Notes under the pieces: model-generated
What the model saw: the letters and a program-made list of their open reading frames with translations, nothing else
What the model was told of the DNA's origin: nothing
Database searches by the model: none
In this document: piece after piece, positions 21,111 to 32,865 of the stretch
How positions within the stretch are numbered: position 1 is the stretch's first letter
Layout of the letters: every line of letters starts with the position of its first letter
Assembly: GCA_036362985.1 (NCBI GenBank)
Contig: JAYGXS010000003.1
Location: forward strand, 87,038,942-87,102,941
DNA length: 64,000 bases
Source of the DNA: Ligula intestinalis
Lineage: Eukaryota > Platyhelminthes > Cestoda > Diphyllobothriidea > Diphyllobothriidae
Reading direction: 5' to 3'
Program-made: the position numbers and the translations under genes

Positions 21111-22589
21111 TAAGAAATCAGTCCAATGAAGCAACGGCCTTTCGTTATAGATGCCATGCCTGGAACAAAAACATTTTCGTTTACCCATGAGCTTTTTGAA
21201 TATATCAATTACCATAGGTTGTGTAGGTGGATGTCAACTTTATTTTGAGTGATTCAGTGATTAACATAATTAGTACAGCCTCTACCTCTTGAACAGTAGT
21301 TCTGTTTTTTTCTGTTTAGGCAGGTCCGCATTACAAAATAAACACAATGACATAGTTTGTTCTCTTAACGGCTTGTTTTTCAAACATATCATGGAATGTC
21401 GGACGCACTTGCGTAAATATCTCCAGATTCTTTTCGATTCTGCCTTCTTAGAAGACGCACACTATATGTAGATGACACAGGATGTTCTAATACAAAAATA
21501 CAAAATCAGCTACATCCTGAGTTAGAAGTAGATTTTGCGGAGGATAAACTTTTTCTCCCAATTGAGTACTTACCTCATTCAAAAAACGTTCTTCCAACAA
21601 CGTCACATCACATAGGGTGGATCAACTATGCATATCTTACAATTTATACTGCAGTCAGTCACCCGCAGACGGTGTTTCGGAATAGAGCCCAGGTCGATTG
21701 TATTTTGGTCGACCCGCCAAACACCTCCTGTCTATAACTTTATTATTCATGTCTACGGTCATGGAGCACAATTGTTTGATAATGTGAACAACAGTGTTTA
21801 CTATATTGTAAATCAGGCATGTTATGTATAGGAATGCAATCTTCCATTTTGTAGTTGTATCTTTAACTATATTAAACTTCTCTTTTATGTAAATTAACAT
21901 TTATCGAAGCAATCACCTTACTTTCTCCTCGACAGACAGGGGTTAGTGACTTCCCATGTAACTGCCCTATCCACTTGCCCGAAAAGATGCCTGGGATAAA
22001 ATAGCGCGCATTGTCGTATGCACGTTGGCAGACTCCATGATGCGATTGACAGTAATTAGACCGGTTTTCTGCGCATAGAGTATGTTGCATGTAGACTCGA
22101 ACATGCAGTTTCAAGTTAACCACTTATGAGCATTATTGCCTGTGTCTTATGGAAAACCATGATTAAACTTCACTTTAATTGTTAAGAGTTGGGTAATTGC
22201 CACTTACTTTAATTCCGTCAAAACTAAGACTTGGCTTTGCTATTTTAGATTGCAGAACACGTTCATTTAGTCGTTGTGCTTCTTGCTCTGAGCAAAACAC
22301 AACTTTGAGAAAGTAAATTTTATGACCGGAACACGTGCACGAAATTTCCTTTATTTGGAACAATGTAGCACAATATCTAAATAATATATTGATTAAGTCA
22401 CTCTTAAATTCTGTTTTGTGTGATGTATTAGACATGCAGGAAAAATTAAGCTCTTTGTATTTCATCAAATAGGCCACGAGTTTGAGGTTCAAAAGGACAC
22501 CGCTTGGGTTAAGATATGAACCAAATAAATTCTTAAAAGCTGAGATTAACACAGATGAAAGGGTCCTGTTAAGGAAATTATAGCGCATT
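21111..22589. other. Unassigned; one longer minus-strand ORF
   Basis: The frame 22175-22588 (minus, 137 codons, ending in SFDGIKVSGNYPTLNN) is open and lies directly downstream, in minus orientation, of the dispersed repeat at 22590-23096, so it may be the better preserved 3' part of that element's ORF. No signal peptide, conserved domain or bounded exon is recognised. The rest has no support. Confidence 0.4.
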
Positions 22590-23096
22590 TGTCACGCTTA
22601 TAAGACAGGCCTCACCGTTGAAGTTATCAATGTCTTCCTACGTCAGAATTCCACTAAAGAGGAACCTGCATCATAGTCTTTATAAAAAACACAATTTCTT
22701 GATGTAGGGCTTAATTTTAAGGGATTATTATATTTTTAAATTTTTTTCAAACACTTTCAACAGAATCAATGTTTGCTAAATAACTTTAAAATACAAACAT
22801 GTGTGCAGTACATTCAAGGAAGGTGCACAAATAATTGCACTTCTGTAAATTTACTCTTTTGAGGTGCATTTAGCCAACATAAGTTGTATTTATGATGTAC
22901 ACAAAAAGCTACGTTAAGTTTTTTTCTCAATAATGGGCACCATTTCAGCTTTTCAGTTTTCAGCATTTGGATCTTTTTTAAAGATATATATAGCTGATCA
23001 TGCGATAAGTAATTATCATACTTCATTTTGATTAAGTTCGAATAGGATCACTCACTATTGTTTTACGTTGTTTGTTGATGTGCAAATACCTGTTTT
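22590..23096 (-). repeat. Unclassified dispersed repeat, copy 2 (partner at 8383-8895)
   Basis: It is the reverse-complement partner of 8383-8895. In this copy the minus strand stays open for 70 codons (23026-22814), including KLKWCPLLRKKLNVAFC and NLCWLNAPQKSKFTEV. Together with the adjacent 137-codon ORF at 22588-22175 it may be the remains of an element-encoded protein of unknown type. Confidence 0.65.
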
Positions 23097-25150
23097 TCTA
23101 CTCATTGTAACTACTTAATTATTTCGGTAATGTGCATCACATACTTTCCACGCAGTTCTTTGAATATAACAACTGTTTGCTCTTACCAACAACGTTAATT
23201 TTATACTTTATACATTTGAAGTCCACCAAATCTCCATTATAAGACACTGCAGATTTAAAAACTTACATCGAGTGTACAGTTACAAAGAATGGTCAAGTTG
23301 TTTTGTTTTGCTATTTGGCTGCCATGACCTCAATGCGCGTATTTTCTAAAAACGGAAGAAACATATATCCACTTAAGAGTAGTCCAAGCGTATGAATAAC
23401 ATTGTAGGTGTAAGAACAAGTGTGCCTTCAGATAAAGTAAAGAGCATCCCCTAGTAGAGAGTTTTACCGATTTCCGTGGTGGATTCCGGCCGGAAAAGTT
23501 GCGGTACCATGCCAAATTTCATAGCGGATTTTGGTCTTTTTTCGCCATGAATTCCATAGTGGAAAATTCGCGCTGAGCGCCACACCTCGATAAGGGCATT
23601 TTAGCCCCTCCTACCGCAGTAGTAAACCCATCCATTAATTTATCGTGCCTCGTCGCTAGTAAACGCAGCGCATTCGCAGCCCGACCGCATTAAAACAACA
23701 TCGATTTGTTTATCGTCCATCATCGGTTGCAAAGGCAGCCCATTTGCACGAAAAAGAAAACCACATTGGACATTTTTTTTTCTTTTTTTTTATTAAAAAA
23801 TAACTGCACAAAAGGTGGTATAGAGGCTTGTTCTGCGCGATATTTTTGGTGGATTACTCGGCCCAGCGGTATTTTCTTCATCTAAAAGACAGCATTTAGG
23901 TGATACAGGAAATAAATTGTATCATTCGACATGATAAGGGAACAATCTCTTAGGTTTCGTTTTCTTTTTGCATTCAAAATTTTCTTAAATCTTGCGTATA
24001 AACAATCTTCTAAGGCATGAGCATTTGGCCGTGCCTCTTTACACAAGATTTTATACGCGTTTGTATTATAATAGGTTAAATAATTTAGAACTGAATACCT
24101 GTAATGACCTCATACAGAGGAGTGCCATACAGGGCCTCCTTTGACTTCACTCCGCAGAAATTCAAGTATGCGGAGGTCTCGTCAGTGAAAAGGATCTGGA
24201 ACACTCCTTTTATGAAGTCATCCAAATTGCGTCTGCTGATGCAACTGAGTAAGCAGACTTAGAGGCATGCCTTAATGAGGTAATCGTAACATACCAGTTG
24301 TTACCGGATATCATCTTCCTTTAAATCCCGGTTACACTTTTTAAGTCATCCTTCGAGGCCAGATGCCTTTCAAGAGGTATACTCGGGAGATCACCTGAGG
24401 AGTTGGCTGAACTCAATAGCATGGACGCTAAGGTAAATGCAGTACCCTGAACTCGGGTATGTACAGCCCTCAAACAAATTTCCGTTTTTTACGTCTGCAG
24501 ACAAGGTGGCAAGTCTACACTCACAATAGTGATTTTCAACACTGTTAATCGACGACTCACAGTCCATTTTGACACCCGAAACGTCCTCTTCAATAGTAGG
24601 TCGCTTAGCCCTGGGTAACAACTGGTCAACCTGCTATTCTACTGTTCGAAAAAAGCGTGTTTTGCCCAGTGCCTCACATTACGCCGCGAATCTTGCTTAA
24701 ACATGGTGGATAAAACTATATTATGGGTAAAAAACAAATACAGCGTATAAAAGAGCAAAAGTATAACAGTAATTAGCAAAAGTTAACTTGATTCAAAGAG
24801 TTATATTATGCACAGTGTCGGGTAAACAATGGTATATTTGCAAACAGCAATTGAGCAGATGCACAACAGTTAAAGGTGCGTGCAGTCACCGTCACACACG
24901 AGCGAGTCATCCTTGGTTGTTAGGTCCGCGCCGGCGCCGTTGCCCCTGATGCGCGTGTTTGACACGCCGAGGTTCTGTACCATAAATGCTAATAACCTTC
25001 AACGAATGAGCATGCGAGCAGGCCAAAACATGACAGCCAATCAAATGCCGTGAAAGCACTATCGCGACCAGTCCGGCATTGACGCTATGAAATTCGGCAT
25101 AGATACCGGATCGATTTTAACAAGGGTCATCCAATCACCGTCCAACGTGC
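23097..25150. other. Unassigned; short tandem duplication near 23630-23760, GC-richer tract near 24880-25000
   Basis: Two ~72 bp copies occur near 23634 and 23706 (shared TTTATCGT, AGCCCATT/AGCGCATT and GCA blocks). A minus-strand frame at 24391-24621 has six cysteines (NHYCECRLATL), but no EGF or other spacing I can confirm. From 24880 to 25000 the sequence is CpG-rich (CGCGCCGGCGCC), in contrast to its surroundings, just upstream of the promoter at 25160. Confidence 0.45.
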
Positions 25151-25157
25151 TCACAAG

Positions 25158-25206
25158 ACAATATAAATTAGCAGTCTATGCGCCCTTTTATCATTCTGTC
25201 CACAAC
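25158..25206 (+). promoter_or_regulatory. Core promoter: TATA box, initiator, short 5' UTR
   Basis: TATAAAT lies at 25162-25168. An initiator matching YYANWYY (TCATTCT) lies at 25191-25197 with its A at 25193, 31 bp downstream of the TATA box, which is the classical spacing. The ATG at 25207 would leave a leader of only 14 nt. A CpG-rich tract lies 150-280 bp upstream. All parts are seen in the sequence; that it is active is inferred. Confidence 0.6.
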
Positions 25207-25276
25207 ATGGCAATCACCGTAGGCGTCTTCTTTCATGCTGTCTTCCTCCTGTTGTTCGTCGTTGGGTCTCACGCCA
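25207..25276 (+). CDS. First exon encoding a signal peptide, phase-1 splice donor
   Basis: ATG at 25207 opens a frame whose first 23 residues form a typical secretory signal: MAITVG, then the hydrophobic run VFFHAVFLLLFVVG, then SHA as a likely cleavage site. Directly after, at 25277, is the splice donor GTAAGTAT, a near-perfect consensus. It cuts after the first base of a codon (phase 1), so the protein would enter the ER and continue in a phase-1 exon. The six FN3 exons at 40.3-50.6 kb are all phase 1 at both ends and on the same strand, so this may be the first exon of that secreted or membrane protein, although ~15 kb of element-filled sequence lies between. The frame stays open past the donor, so a non-spliced reading is possible but less likely. 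Confidence 0.55.
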
Positions 25277-27959
25277 GTAAGTATCCCGTCGCCTTTGAGA
25301 AACATATTTCTTCAGTTAAACTTGTCGTTAGATTTTCGAATACTCCATATGGTTTTCCTTTTGGAATAGGATGGTTTGTACACCTTGTAATTTGGAACAC
25401 ACTGACGCCCACACAACTTGCTTGCTATTTCAATTCAGTTTTCTCAATGCAATCGTCTAGCCGACAGCATATATTGAGACACAAAAACCCGATACCGGCA
25501 AAAGAGTTATCAGAAGTAATTTAAAAAGTACAGAATCACACCTACATGTTTTCTGAAAGAAGGTCCTCCAGGTTCAAGCATTTGGTTCGGTGAAATGTAA
25601 ACAGGTCCCCTTTTACTTAAATATGTATTGGTAGCTGGACAATGGTATCAATTCAGTAGGAAATTTTGTTTTGAAACTGATCCCCTAACTTTTAATAAAA
25701 AAATAAGTAGCGTGAATACTTTCACACGCAATTTATGCAATTTTTTTTATTTGGACAATGTATATCAGCTTTCTATTAAATCATCATTTCGCTTGGTCAT
25801 TTCAATTTTTTTTTATAATTTGATAATAACTGGTTAATTCAGTCAGTTATTGGAGTGGTACATAGAACATACTACATAATTCGTGAATAAAAATCGCTTT
25901 CGGTTTTGACCGCACCACCAATCATGTGGAATTTAATGATAAAGTGTGTTTTGTGCATGCGGTTTTTATTTCACAAAACAGTGGATGCACAGGGACGCTT
26001 GCGTGCAGTTGTACATCACTTTGACTCCGTCGGGCTACTTCTAAACGCAACTTGGCACTCAAGCCGGTAAGGCCAAACGCAGAAAAAGATGATCCTCACC
26101 GACATTGCCATTAAAAGAATCAAAACACGTTTTCCACCACCCTTGAGTCACCCCTAAATTTGTCCAGATTTTGAGGCTGTCGTATGCGTAAGTTCTTTTA
26201 TCGGTAAAAAGTATCACGTTAAGTGAAAAGAAAACTTTATTATAAAATTATGCTGATTAATTATGGTAAAAAATATTTTGGAATTAAAATTTTTAAAAGT
26301 GTAATGACCTGAATAAAATCATGAAACCAGAAGGATTTGCTTAGTCACTGAGTATTACAATCTTCGCACGGATCTGACATGTGCGTGTTAATACGAGAAA
26401 TTTAATGCTTTTTGAAATAATACTTCCGATAGTTCCTTTTTTACATTGTACTCCTTAGCAGTTCCCGGGGAGCATTTTAACCACCCCGTATAGCACAATA
26501 AACTATATTTTTAACGAAGTTTTTTATAATTGTGAAAGACTCAGGTTTGATGTTGTTTTACTTGCGTTAAACAGATCTTGCTTAAAACGATATAAAACTA
26601 AATAAAATAAAAACCAAGAAAGGAGAAGGTCTGTTGGAAAGTGGCAAAGTCGTTGGTCAAATCTACTGTGTTTTACGGGCTGCAAAGACTCCACAGAGGC
26701 CTGTTGAAATGATATTGAATGTTCCTGCATCCCGCCATATGAGTTTCGGGAGGCATTGCAAGATCCATGTCGTAGCACAAACACTACCCTTTAATTGGCT
26801 CCAGATACACGAAAAAAATGTCCAGTACATACGTAGTAAGCCGCGCATGCATACTTGCTTGGACTTTTGATCCCCGTGTCAATTAAATGCGATAGCCAAC
26901 CCCAAGTTCTTTTGTTTGGTATTGGTGAATGTACGTCCAAAGGAACGTGCAACCAAGATCCACTCAAGCAATTTTTTAGCCATCTGCCACTTCCGTAGCA
27001 ACAGATTGAGGCAGATGGAATTTTTGAAAACATTTCTGTTTAGAAAACATTCGTATTGCAACGGTTCAGGACAAAGGCACATTTTTTTATATACGTGTGC
27101 GTGTCATCTGCATTTTATACGGTTTGTAACTCTTCCTCATGGGAACAGCGGCATTTCGACTAGAAAACGTGGACACACTTACTGATTTAATCAGTAGATA
27201 TTGAGAAAAAAACGTAATTTACTGCTTATTTCATTCACTTGACCTTCATGCGGTAAAAATACCAATGAAGAATATGATAAACCATGCATGCATGTATGAA
27301 CTTTTGACTACAGTTTAGCCGGTCTGTAGTCTGATGTCGGAAGATGCTTAACCAATGGAGAAAATTAAAGGTAAACATATTGTAATTCTTTCATTCTTGT
27401 ATTGCCTTTCATTAGAGCAGCTGCTGAATATAATATAACTTTTGTCTAGTGACTGATTTATTGGATTCAGCTGTGCATATCAACAATCGACTGACACCTA
27501 GTTATGCCTATATGTTAACACGTACTCCAAATGCAACCATTCATTTGCGATAAAATTTTACAAGTATACCATAGGTCGCCTTGTGCAGGTAGCTGAATAT
27601 AGGCAAGCATCCAGTTTTAACTCAATTTCAGAAAATATTCCTGCACTGTCTATACATGTTGGGGTGCTGCATGGCATACAAGAACGTGCCCCGCCAGCGC
27701 ACGCAAATTCATATGGCGTCTATGAAATTAAATGCGCTTGCGGTTGCAAATAAATTGGGCAAACGCAACGGCATATCCAAAGAGAACTTATCTAGTTTGG
27801 TAACTAAAACTGAGGTATCATTTCGCGATATTGGAAATATTGGCCGAATGCATTTCCTATTGGGGAATTGAAAACTTGACAAAATTAGGTTCGCTTATTG
27901 GTGCTGAAATTTAAAAGGAGACTTGACGAAAAATTAGTTGTAATTTTTTATTTTGCAGA
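25277..27959. other. No supported gene; possibly first-intron sequence
   Basis: A+T-rich with short ORFs (for example 26524-26784 and 26879-27082 minus, 27656-27871 plus) that show no domain. A string near 26525 (ATAATTGTGAAAGACTCAGG) resembles 13872 (ATAATTGTGTAAGACATAGG), perhaps another dispersed repeat. If the signal exon splices to the FN3 exons, this is intron. Confidence 0.45.
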
Positions 27960-28215
27960 TGATCAGTCACCTTGCTGGTCCGTTTCAGTGGATTACATAT
28001 GAGGCGTAAAGTTGGGCGGCTAATAGTGACCAAAGTGTGATTAAATGTAATGGCACGAGGCAGCGCGTTTGCAGTTTAGTGGTTATAGCGCTGCCTACCG
28101 GTAAAGGTCTTCTCTGATACGCGGTTTCAAATTTTAGCTGAGCGCCTCGAGTTTTTTTTTCACAATTCGGTCAGCTGCTTAAAGCAAATCTGCCAAACCC
28201 TGTAATAACTAGGTT
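27960..28215 (+). mobile_element. SINE with tRNA-related head, copy 2
   Basis: It is homologous to the copy at 15910 across its full length: AAGTGTGATTAAA, then GTTTGCAGTTTAGTGG (A box), GCGGTTTCAAATTTT (B box, degenerated), CGAGTTTTTTTTTCACA, GCAAATCTGCCAAACC. The T run after the tRNA-like part could act as a Pol III terminator. The B box is mutated from GGTTCAAATCC, so it is probably inactive. Confidence 0.7.
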
Positions 28216-29225
28216 GAAACAACTGTGTGAACACTCGCGACGACGGGTGCGTAAAGGCGTTTTCTACTGGGCGGGTTCCACTCCTGGTGACGATGCAAAC
28301 ATTTTTTATAATTGTGTCAACTACGTCCAAATTTAGTTCGTAAACCATACGGTAAGTGTAGGTCAATGACTGTCTGCATATTTCCTTAGGCTCTGCTTAT
28401 CTTCGCTATGTAAGCAGCATCCTGTTTTTCAGTGAGAAATATTTTCTTTTGGGTTTGGTTACAGTGACTCTTTTTTGGGAATTTTCATTGCGATTTTCGT
28501 ACATGCAGCGTAGACATTAACCTTAATATGCATAAAGGCCTAAAAGGTCAGAGTTCGTTATACTCATAAAGGACTCTATCACCTGCAACTTTTAAAAAAA
28601 CTGTTTTTTCTTCCATTTTAAACCGAGATCCGTCGGCTAAGTCAGCAAATTCATCGGAAGATGTGGGCAAAGTTGCATATTTAGTTACATTTAGTAGATA
28701 GGTTGTGAACACATGAAATCTGTTCAGTTCTTCAGGAGAGAAGCATAATTCGCACTTTATTTACGAAGAAAAATCATACATTTGAAGCAAAAAGGGCTCC
28801 ATGCTTGGAGAGAAAAGGATAGGTTAACTAATGGGTCATTTTAAAAAGTAAAAGGTAATCTTATATTTACAATAAAAGTTCTTCACGACATTAACACCTA
28901 AAATTAAGACAAACCAGCTTTCAACTACTCTATTTCCGCTTCTTCGCACGTGAGTTAGCGTGGTAGGAATGAGAGTTCAGCGTGCTGATATGCTGATGTG
29001 CGGCAAGATATATGACGGAATCCTCGACGCATTGGGCGGGAAGACTTCGCAGCACTTCATTTTAGAGTGGATGGGTTAAAGACCTCATTAAGGATGCGAT
29101 CAGAAAATTTCTTGACGGCGTTGAAATCGCCTTGCATTATATGCCAGCTTAAAACACACCGGAGGCTGCAGAAATCTATCAGAAGATACGTTTAAAAATG
29201 ACTTGGACATTATTGTGTACTCTAG
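28216..29225. other. No supported gene
   Basis: A+T-rich; the frame 28160-28366 (minus) overlaps the SINE end and has no domain. Nothing else is identified. Confidence 0.5.
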
Positions 29226-29600
29226 GTTCAGTTCAGTTCAGTTTTATTAGGGAAATATAGGTAAATACCTTTGAACTCCCTCTTTGCACATAGCTATCAC
29301 GCAAAACATGTGGCGTTGCCAGGAGTGGAACTGTGGTAAGGGGGCAGACAGTAAAAAAGTCTCCTAAGGCATCATTCATATGTTTAGCTTGCATGCCATT
29401 TGTGGGATTTTTAGGAGAAAACTGTCGCCTATGGGGGGCAGCAACGAGAACATGTAAATCGGATGTCCTGCTGCTGAAAGTGTTTGGATCATGTCAGAAA
29501 AAGGCTGAATATCGTAATGGTCACACGGGGAGATGACTGCGGTGGTCACGGTGTCGGAGATGCACCCATCGTATGCCCATGCGAACCAGAGGATAAAACT
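29226..29600 (-). mobile_element. LINE 3'-UTR fragment with pentameric tail, copy 1
   Basis: On the minus strand it ends in AATAAAACTGAACTGAACTG, that is a (CTGAA)n tail, as seen at the ends of CR1/RTE-like LINEs. It shares with 29703-30100 the blocks GGTAAATACCTTTGAACTCC, GTGGCGTTGCCAG, GACAGT-AAAAAA-TCCT and GCCATTTG-G-GATTT. No coding part remains. Confidence 0.65.
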
Positions 29601-29702
29601 TGCAATCAGTTATTATAAGCAAAAAGTATTCCTTAAAAGTAGTCAGTAGTATTTTGTTGCACAAGAAAGGTAGACTGTAATATAATTAGCTCACTTGTAT
29701 AC

Positions 29703-30395
29703 AGGTCAGGTCAGGTTTTTATGGAGGGAACTATAGGTAAATACCTTTGAACTCCCTATTGGTACAGTTTTTTCAATGCATTTGATATGCAGAACATTTC
29801 AGAGCAGTGGCGTTGCCAGAAATTTGAGGGCCGACAGTGAAAAAACTCCTTAGGCATTGTTCAGAAGTATAGGGGTTTGAATGCCATTTGAGAGATTTAA
29901 GGAGAAAAACTGTCACCCGGTGGAGGGGGGGTGCAGAGTATATTGGAAGCTGAAAGCCTCTGCTAAGAGTGTTTGAAGCATGTCAGGGCGAGTCCATCGC
30001 GGTTTTCGCCGTTATACCGCAGTTCCCACGAAGAGAAGTTTGCGGAGGTTATGCGAACCTCATCGAGTGTCGGCGATGTGCCCATCGTGCACCCTTGTTG
30101 GTTTACCGAGTCTGCCTGCTAATTGACAACAGAAATATAATCAGTAGTACTCTAAACAAACATATTACTTATAATTAGCGATAACTTTGTATTTTTTATA
30201 ATGTGATTATTCCATGATTTGCATTCGGCAACTGGCAGTTTATTTTCGGGGGCTCAGTGGCTATTTGTTCTAACTTAATAGTGTCGTAAACATGCCTACA
30301 GATGCGTCTGACTTAATCGTAAACGTGTGCTCAGATGGCGACATAATAATGTCCGCGGGCAAAGCATTCCATGCCTGAATTGGGAAAAGTTTTAC
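29703..30395 (-). mobile_element. LINE (CR1-like) 3' end: C-terminal codons plus 3' UTR
   Basis: The minus strand from about 30395 to 30255 reads [20 protein letters not shown] and ends FTTLLS-stop; the WNALP block is the end of ORF2 in CR1-like LINEs. It is followed by a 3' UTR that matches 29226-29600 and ends at 29703 with a CTGAC pentamer repeat. The element is 5'-truncated, and its truncation point abuts the Penelope-like element on the opposite strand near 30400. Confidence 0.7.
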
Positions 30396-30399
30396 AAAT

Positions 30400-31970
30400 C
30401 GACAAACTAAGAAAGGCAGGAGCCCTCACGAGAAGGAAGGCGCTAACTGCAAAGGCATCTGATACTGCGATGGCACGTTTCTACGGCCTACCAAAGGTGC
30501 ACAAGCCAGGGGTGCCCTTACGTCCCATCGCATCTTTAAGAGGCACTCCAACCTTTGGATTGTCGAAGTGACTTTACCAGCGATTGAGTTTCCTCACAAA
30601 GAATTCAGAATGGGCATTTAGGTCTGCTCAAGAGTTTTTGACCCGCATCCAACACCTGGAAGTGGAGGCAGACGAGGTGATGGTCTCGTTCGATGTGGTC
30701 GCATTGTTCACCTCCATTCCACCCGATCTGGCTATGGACACCATCGACGGCCTCCTCCGCGAAAAATATGAGGAGACCGAACAAAAACTGAAGCGGGTGC
30801 ATATCATAGAGCTCCTGGAACTGTGTCTTCAAACTTACTTAACATTCAACAACCAGGTTTACCAGCAAAAAAATGGCACTCCGATGGGCTCGCCTCTGTC
30901 TGGGCTAATTGCCCAAGCTGTTTTGCAGAGGCTAGAGCAGGTTGTTTTTAAATCCCATCCCCAAAAATTCTGGGCCAGATATGTTGACGACACTTTTGCC
31001 ATAATCAACAGGAGCGAAGTGCCGACCTTCAAGACACTACTAAATTCCATTTTCCCGGACATATAGTTCACAATGGAAGAGGAGGTCGATAATAAGTTGC
31101 CCTTCCTCGACATTTTAGTCAAAAGGCTGACGGATGGGAAGATAAGGACGACGGTGTACCGTAAGGCCTCCTTCATTTCAGAAGTAACCACCCCGTCGGT
31201 CAAAAACGCAGTTGCGTCAGGACTCTCTTCTAGCGCGCTCAAACACACTGCAGTGACTACGATGGGAGGAAAGAAGAGAGGAAGTACCTACATGCCCTAT
31301 TCGAGGCTAACGGTTACCCAAAGTCCTTCGTACACAGGTGTCTCAGGAAGTGCCGCTCTGAGATGTCGACCGAAGAGAAACCGAAGTTCTGGCTGTCAAT
31401 TCCCTATGTGAAGAATGTCTCAAAGGCGACTGCAAGACTGCTGAAACCGTTCGGGATTGGCGTGGCTCACAAACCGGCATTAACTATCAGACAACGGGTT
31501 ATGATGCCTTAAGATCCGCTACCAGTGACCGAACAATCAGCGGTGGTCTACAGCATCCCTTGTCAATATTGTGATGCGCAGTATGTCGGTGAAACTGGCA
31601 GACGTCTTGGCACGAGGTTTCATGAACACAAGCTCGCAATCGACCGCGAAGACGAGCATTCTATGGTTTACGGCTACGTGAAGCGGCGCAAACACGTTTT
31701 CGCCTTTGAAAAGGCAAGGGTGATCGGCAGGGCCAGTGACAAAATGGCTAGACTAGTGCTCGAAAGCTGGTCGTCGACTGGCACACTCAACAGAGCCATT
31801 GAGTTGAATCCTGCCTACCAAGCCATCCGCGCAAGGCTCACGCCAGCACAAAACAGGACACTAAGGCGGGAGAGTGGCAACACAATGAGTGAAATCGGCA
31901 TCCGGCGCGGGTCACATGACCGGCGTGGGTTGGGTTCTCACGAGAGCAACTATGAGACCGCGAACTAGGG
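30400..31970 (+). pseudogene. Penelope-like element, RT + GIY-YIG, nearly complete but broken
   Basis: Plus-strand order: [20 protein letters not shown] (RT start, 30480), SK-TGA-LYQRL (TGA at 30569-30571 in place of Trp), VMVSFDVVALFTSIPPDLAM (motif A, about 30675), NGTPMGSPLSGLIAQAVLQR (motif B, about 30868), FWARYVDDTFAIIN (motif C, about 30970), FPDI-TAG-FTMEEE (31064-31066, in place of Gln), VYRKASF, a frameshift near 31170, KPKFWLSIPYVKNVSKATAR, then VVYSIPCQYC, YVGETGRRLGTRFHEH (GIY-YIG, about 31545), FAFEKARVIG and MARLVLESWSSTGTLNRAIE (catalytic Glu and Asn region), stop near 31967. RT followed by GIY-YIG is the defining layout of Penelope-like elements. The N-terminal DKGR segment is missing, so the copy is 5'-truncated. 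Two stops and at least one frameshift make it non-functional. Confidence 0.9.
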
Positions 31971-32172
31971 GGAAAACGACGCAGGCGCACACGAGGACGT
32001 GAACGCGGGGGAGTCAGAGTCGGAGGGACAGGCCGACGCAGCGCCGAGAACAGTGGAGAGGAGGACGCCAATCAATAATCAATGGACGTATGAGCGCACG
32101 GGCATCACACATGGGCACAACACCCGGCTCGAGGCAAGACACATTAATTCAAGGCCGGCGGAAGAGTAGGCA

Positions 32173-32218
32173 GCACGCTCTGATGATGAAAACGAGCATG
32201 TTTTTGAAACGTCAGCAA
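32173..32218 (+). ncRNA. Hammerhead ribozyme at the PLE 3' end
   Basis: The core CTGATGA is at 32180-32186, T, then stem II GAAAAC with GTTTTT (6 pairs including one wobble, loop GAGCAT), GAAA 32206-32209, CGTC 32210-32213. Stem I is GCT (32177-32179) with AGC (32214-32216). Stem III is the loopless ACGU. It lies ~210 bp past the PLE stop codon and ~60 bp before a conserved 3' block (IISGPRIF-like) that is shared with the PLE at 5.7 kb. All core residues are intact. Confidence 0.78.
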
Positions 32219-32435
32219 GAATAAAATTTGGTCCTAGCACTTGCCCCCTCTTCTTCTTCCTCTTCCGGGGATGATGAGCACGATATTATATCTGGACCCC
32301 GAATATTCGCGCATATTACGTTTTACAAATCCGCGTAGCCTCGAATCACAACGTTTGATGGACTCGACGCTTGCAATTATTGTTATTGTTAACTCACATA
32401 TTACTGAAAATAACAAGTAACATGTCAATATGCAT

Positions 32436-32460
32436 ATATATATATATATATATATTATAT
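32436..32460. repeat. AT dinucleotide microsatellite
   Basis: A run of about 20 bases of alternating TA. Similar short runs are at 43354-43378, 42838-42849 and 52121-52133. Confidence 0.9.
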
Positions 32461-32485
32461 AATTTCAGTCTCGCCAGGTCTAATT

Positions 32486-32865
32486 TTAGTGGGCATTTCG
32501 GGTATGAAAATCTAAATTTCTCTTGAATGCATCCACATATGGGGGCATAACAAAATCCTCGGGGAGAGCATTCCAAGGGTCAACTACTATATTACCAAAA
32601 AAGAACTTGCGTGTGTCTAGTTTGGCCCATGTTATGCGTAGTGCGACGAGATGCCCTCTTAAGTTTGTCGTCGTTGCTAACTCGAAGAAGTCGCCAGGTA
32701 GAAGACAACAGTCCTGCCCGCGCATTATACGAAATGTTTGTATCAGATCGCCACGTTGCTGTCTGTAACTTAACAGAAATAGATCGCGATTAGCTAAACG
32801 TCTTTCATAGGGTAAAAAGCTCTGACCGGTAACCAGTTTGGTCGCGCGTCTTTGGAACTTCTCAA
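32486..32865 (-). pseudogene. LINE (CR1-like) ORF2 C-terminus, separate copy
   Basis: Minus-strand blocks: FQRRATKLVTGQSFLPYERR, LFLLSYRQQRGDLIQTFRIM, LLPGDFFELATTTNLRGHLV, LDTRKFFFGNIVVDPWNALP, VDAFKRNLDFHTRNAH-stop. This is the full CR1-like C-terminal pattern. It follows, in the same orientation, the 3' end of the longer LINE (32872-37845), but repeats the same protein region, so it is a second insertion, not a continuation. Confidence 0.8.

Noticed and set aside
24391..24621. Cysteine-containing minus-strand ORF, EGF-like at first sight
   Set aside because: Cysteine spacing does not fit an EGF domain and no splice borders were found.
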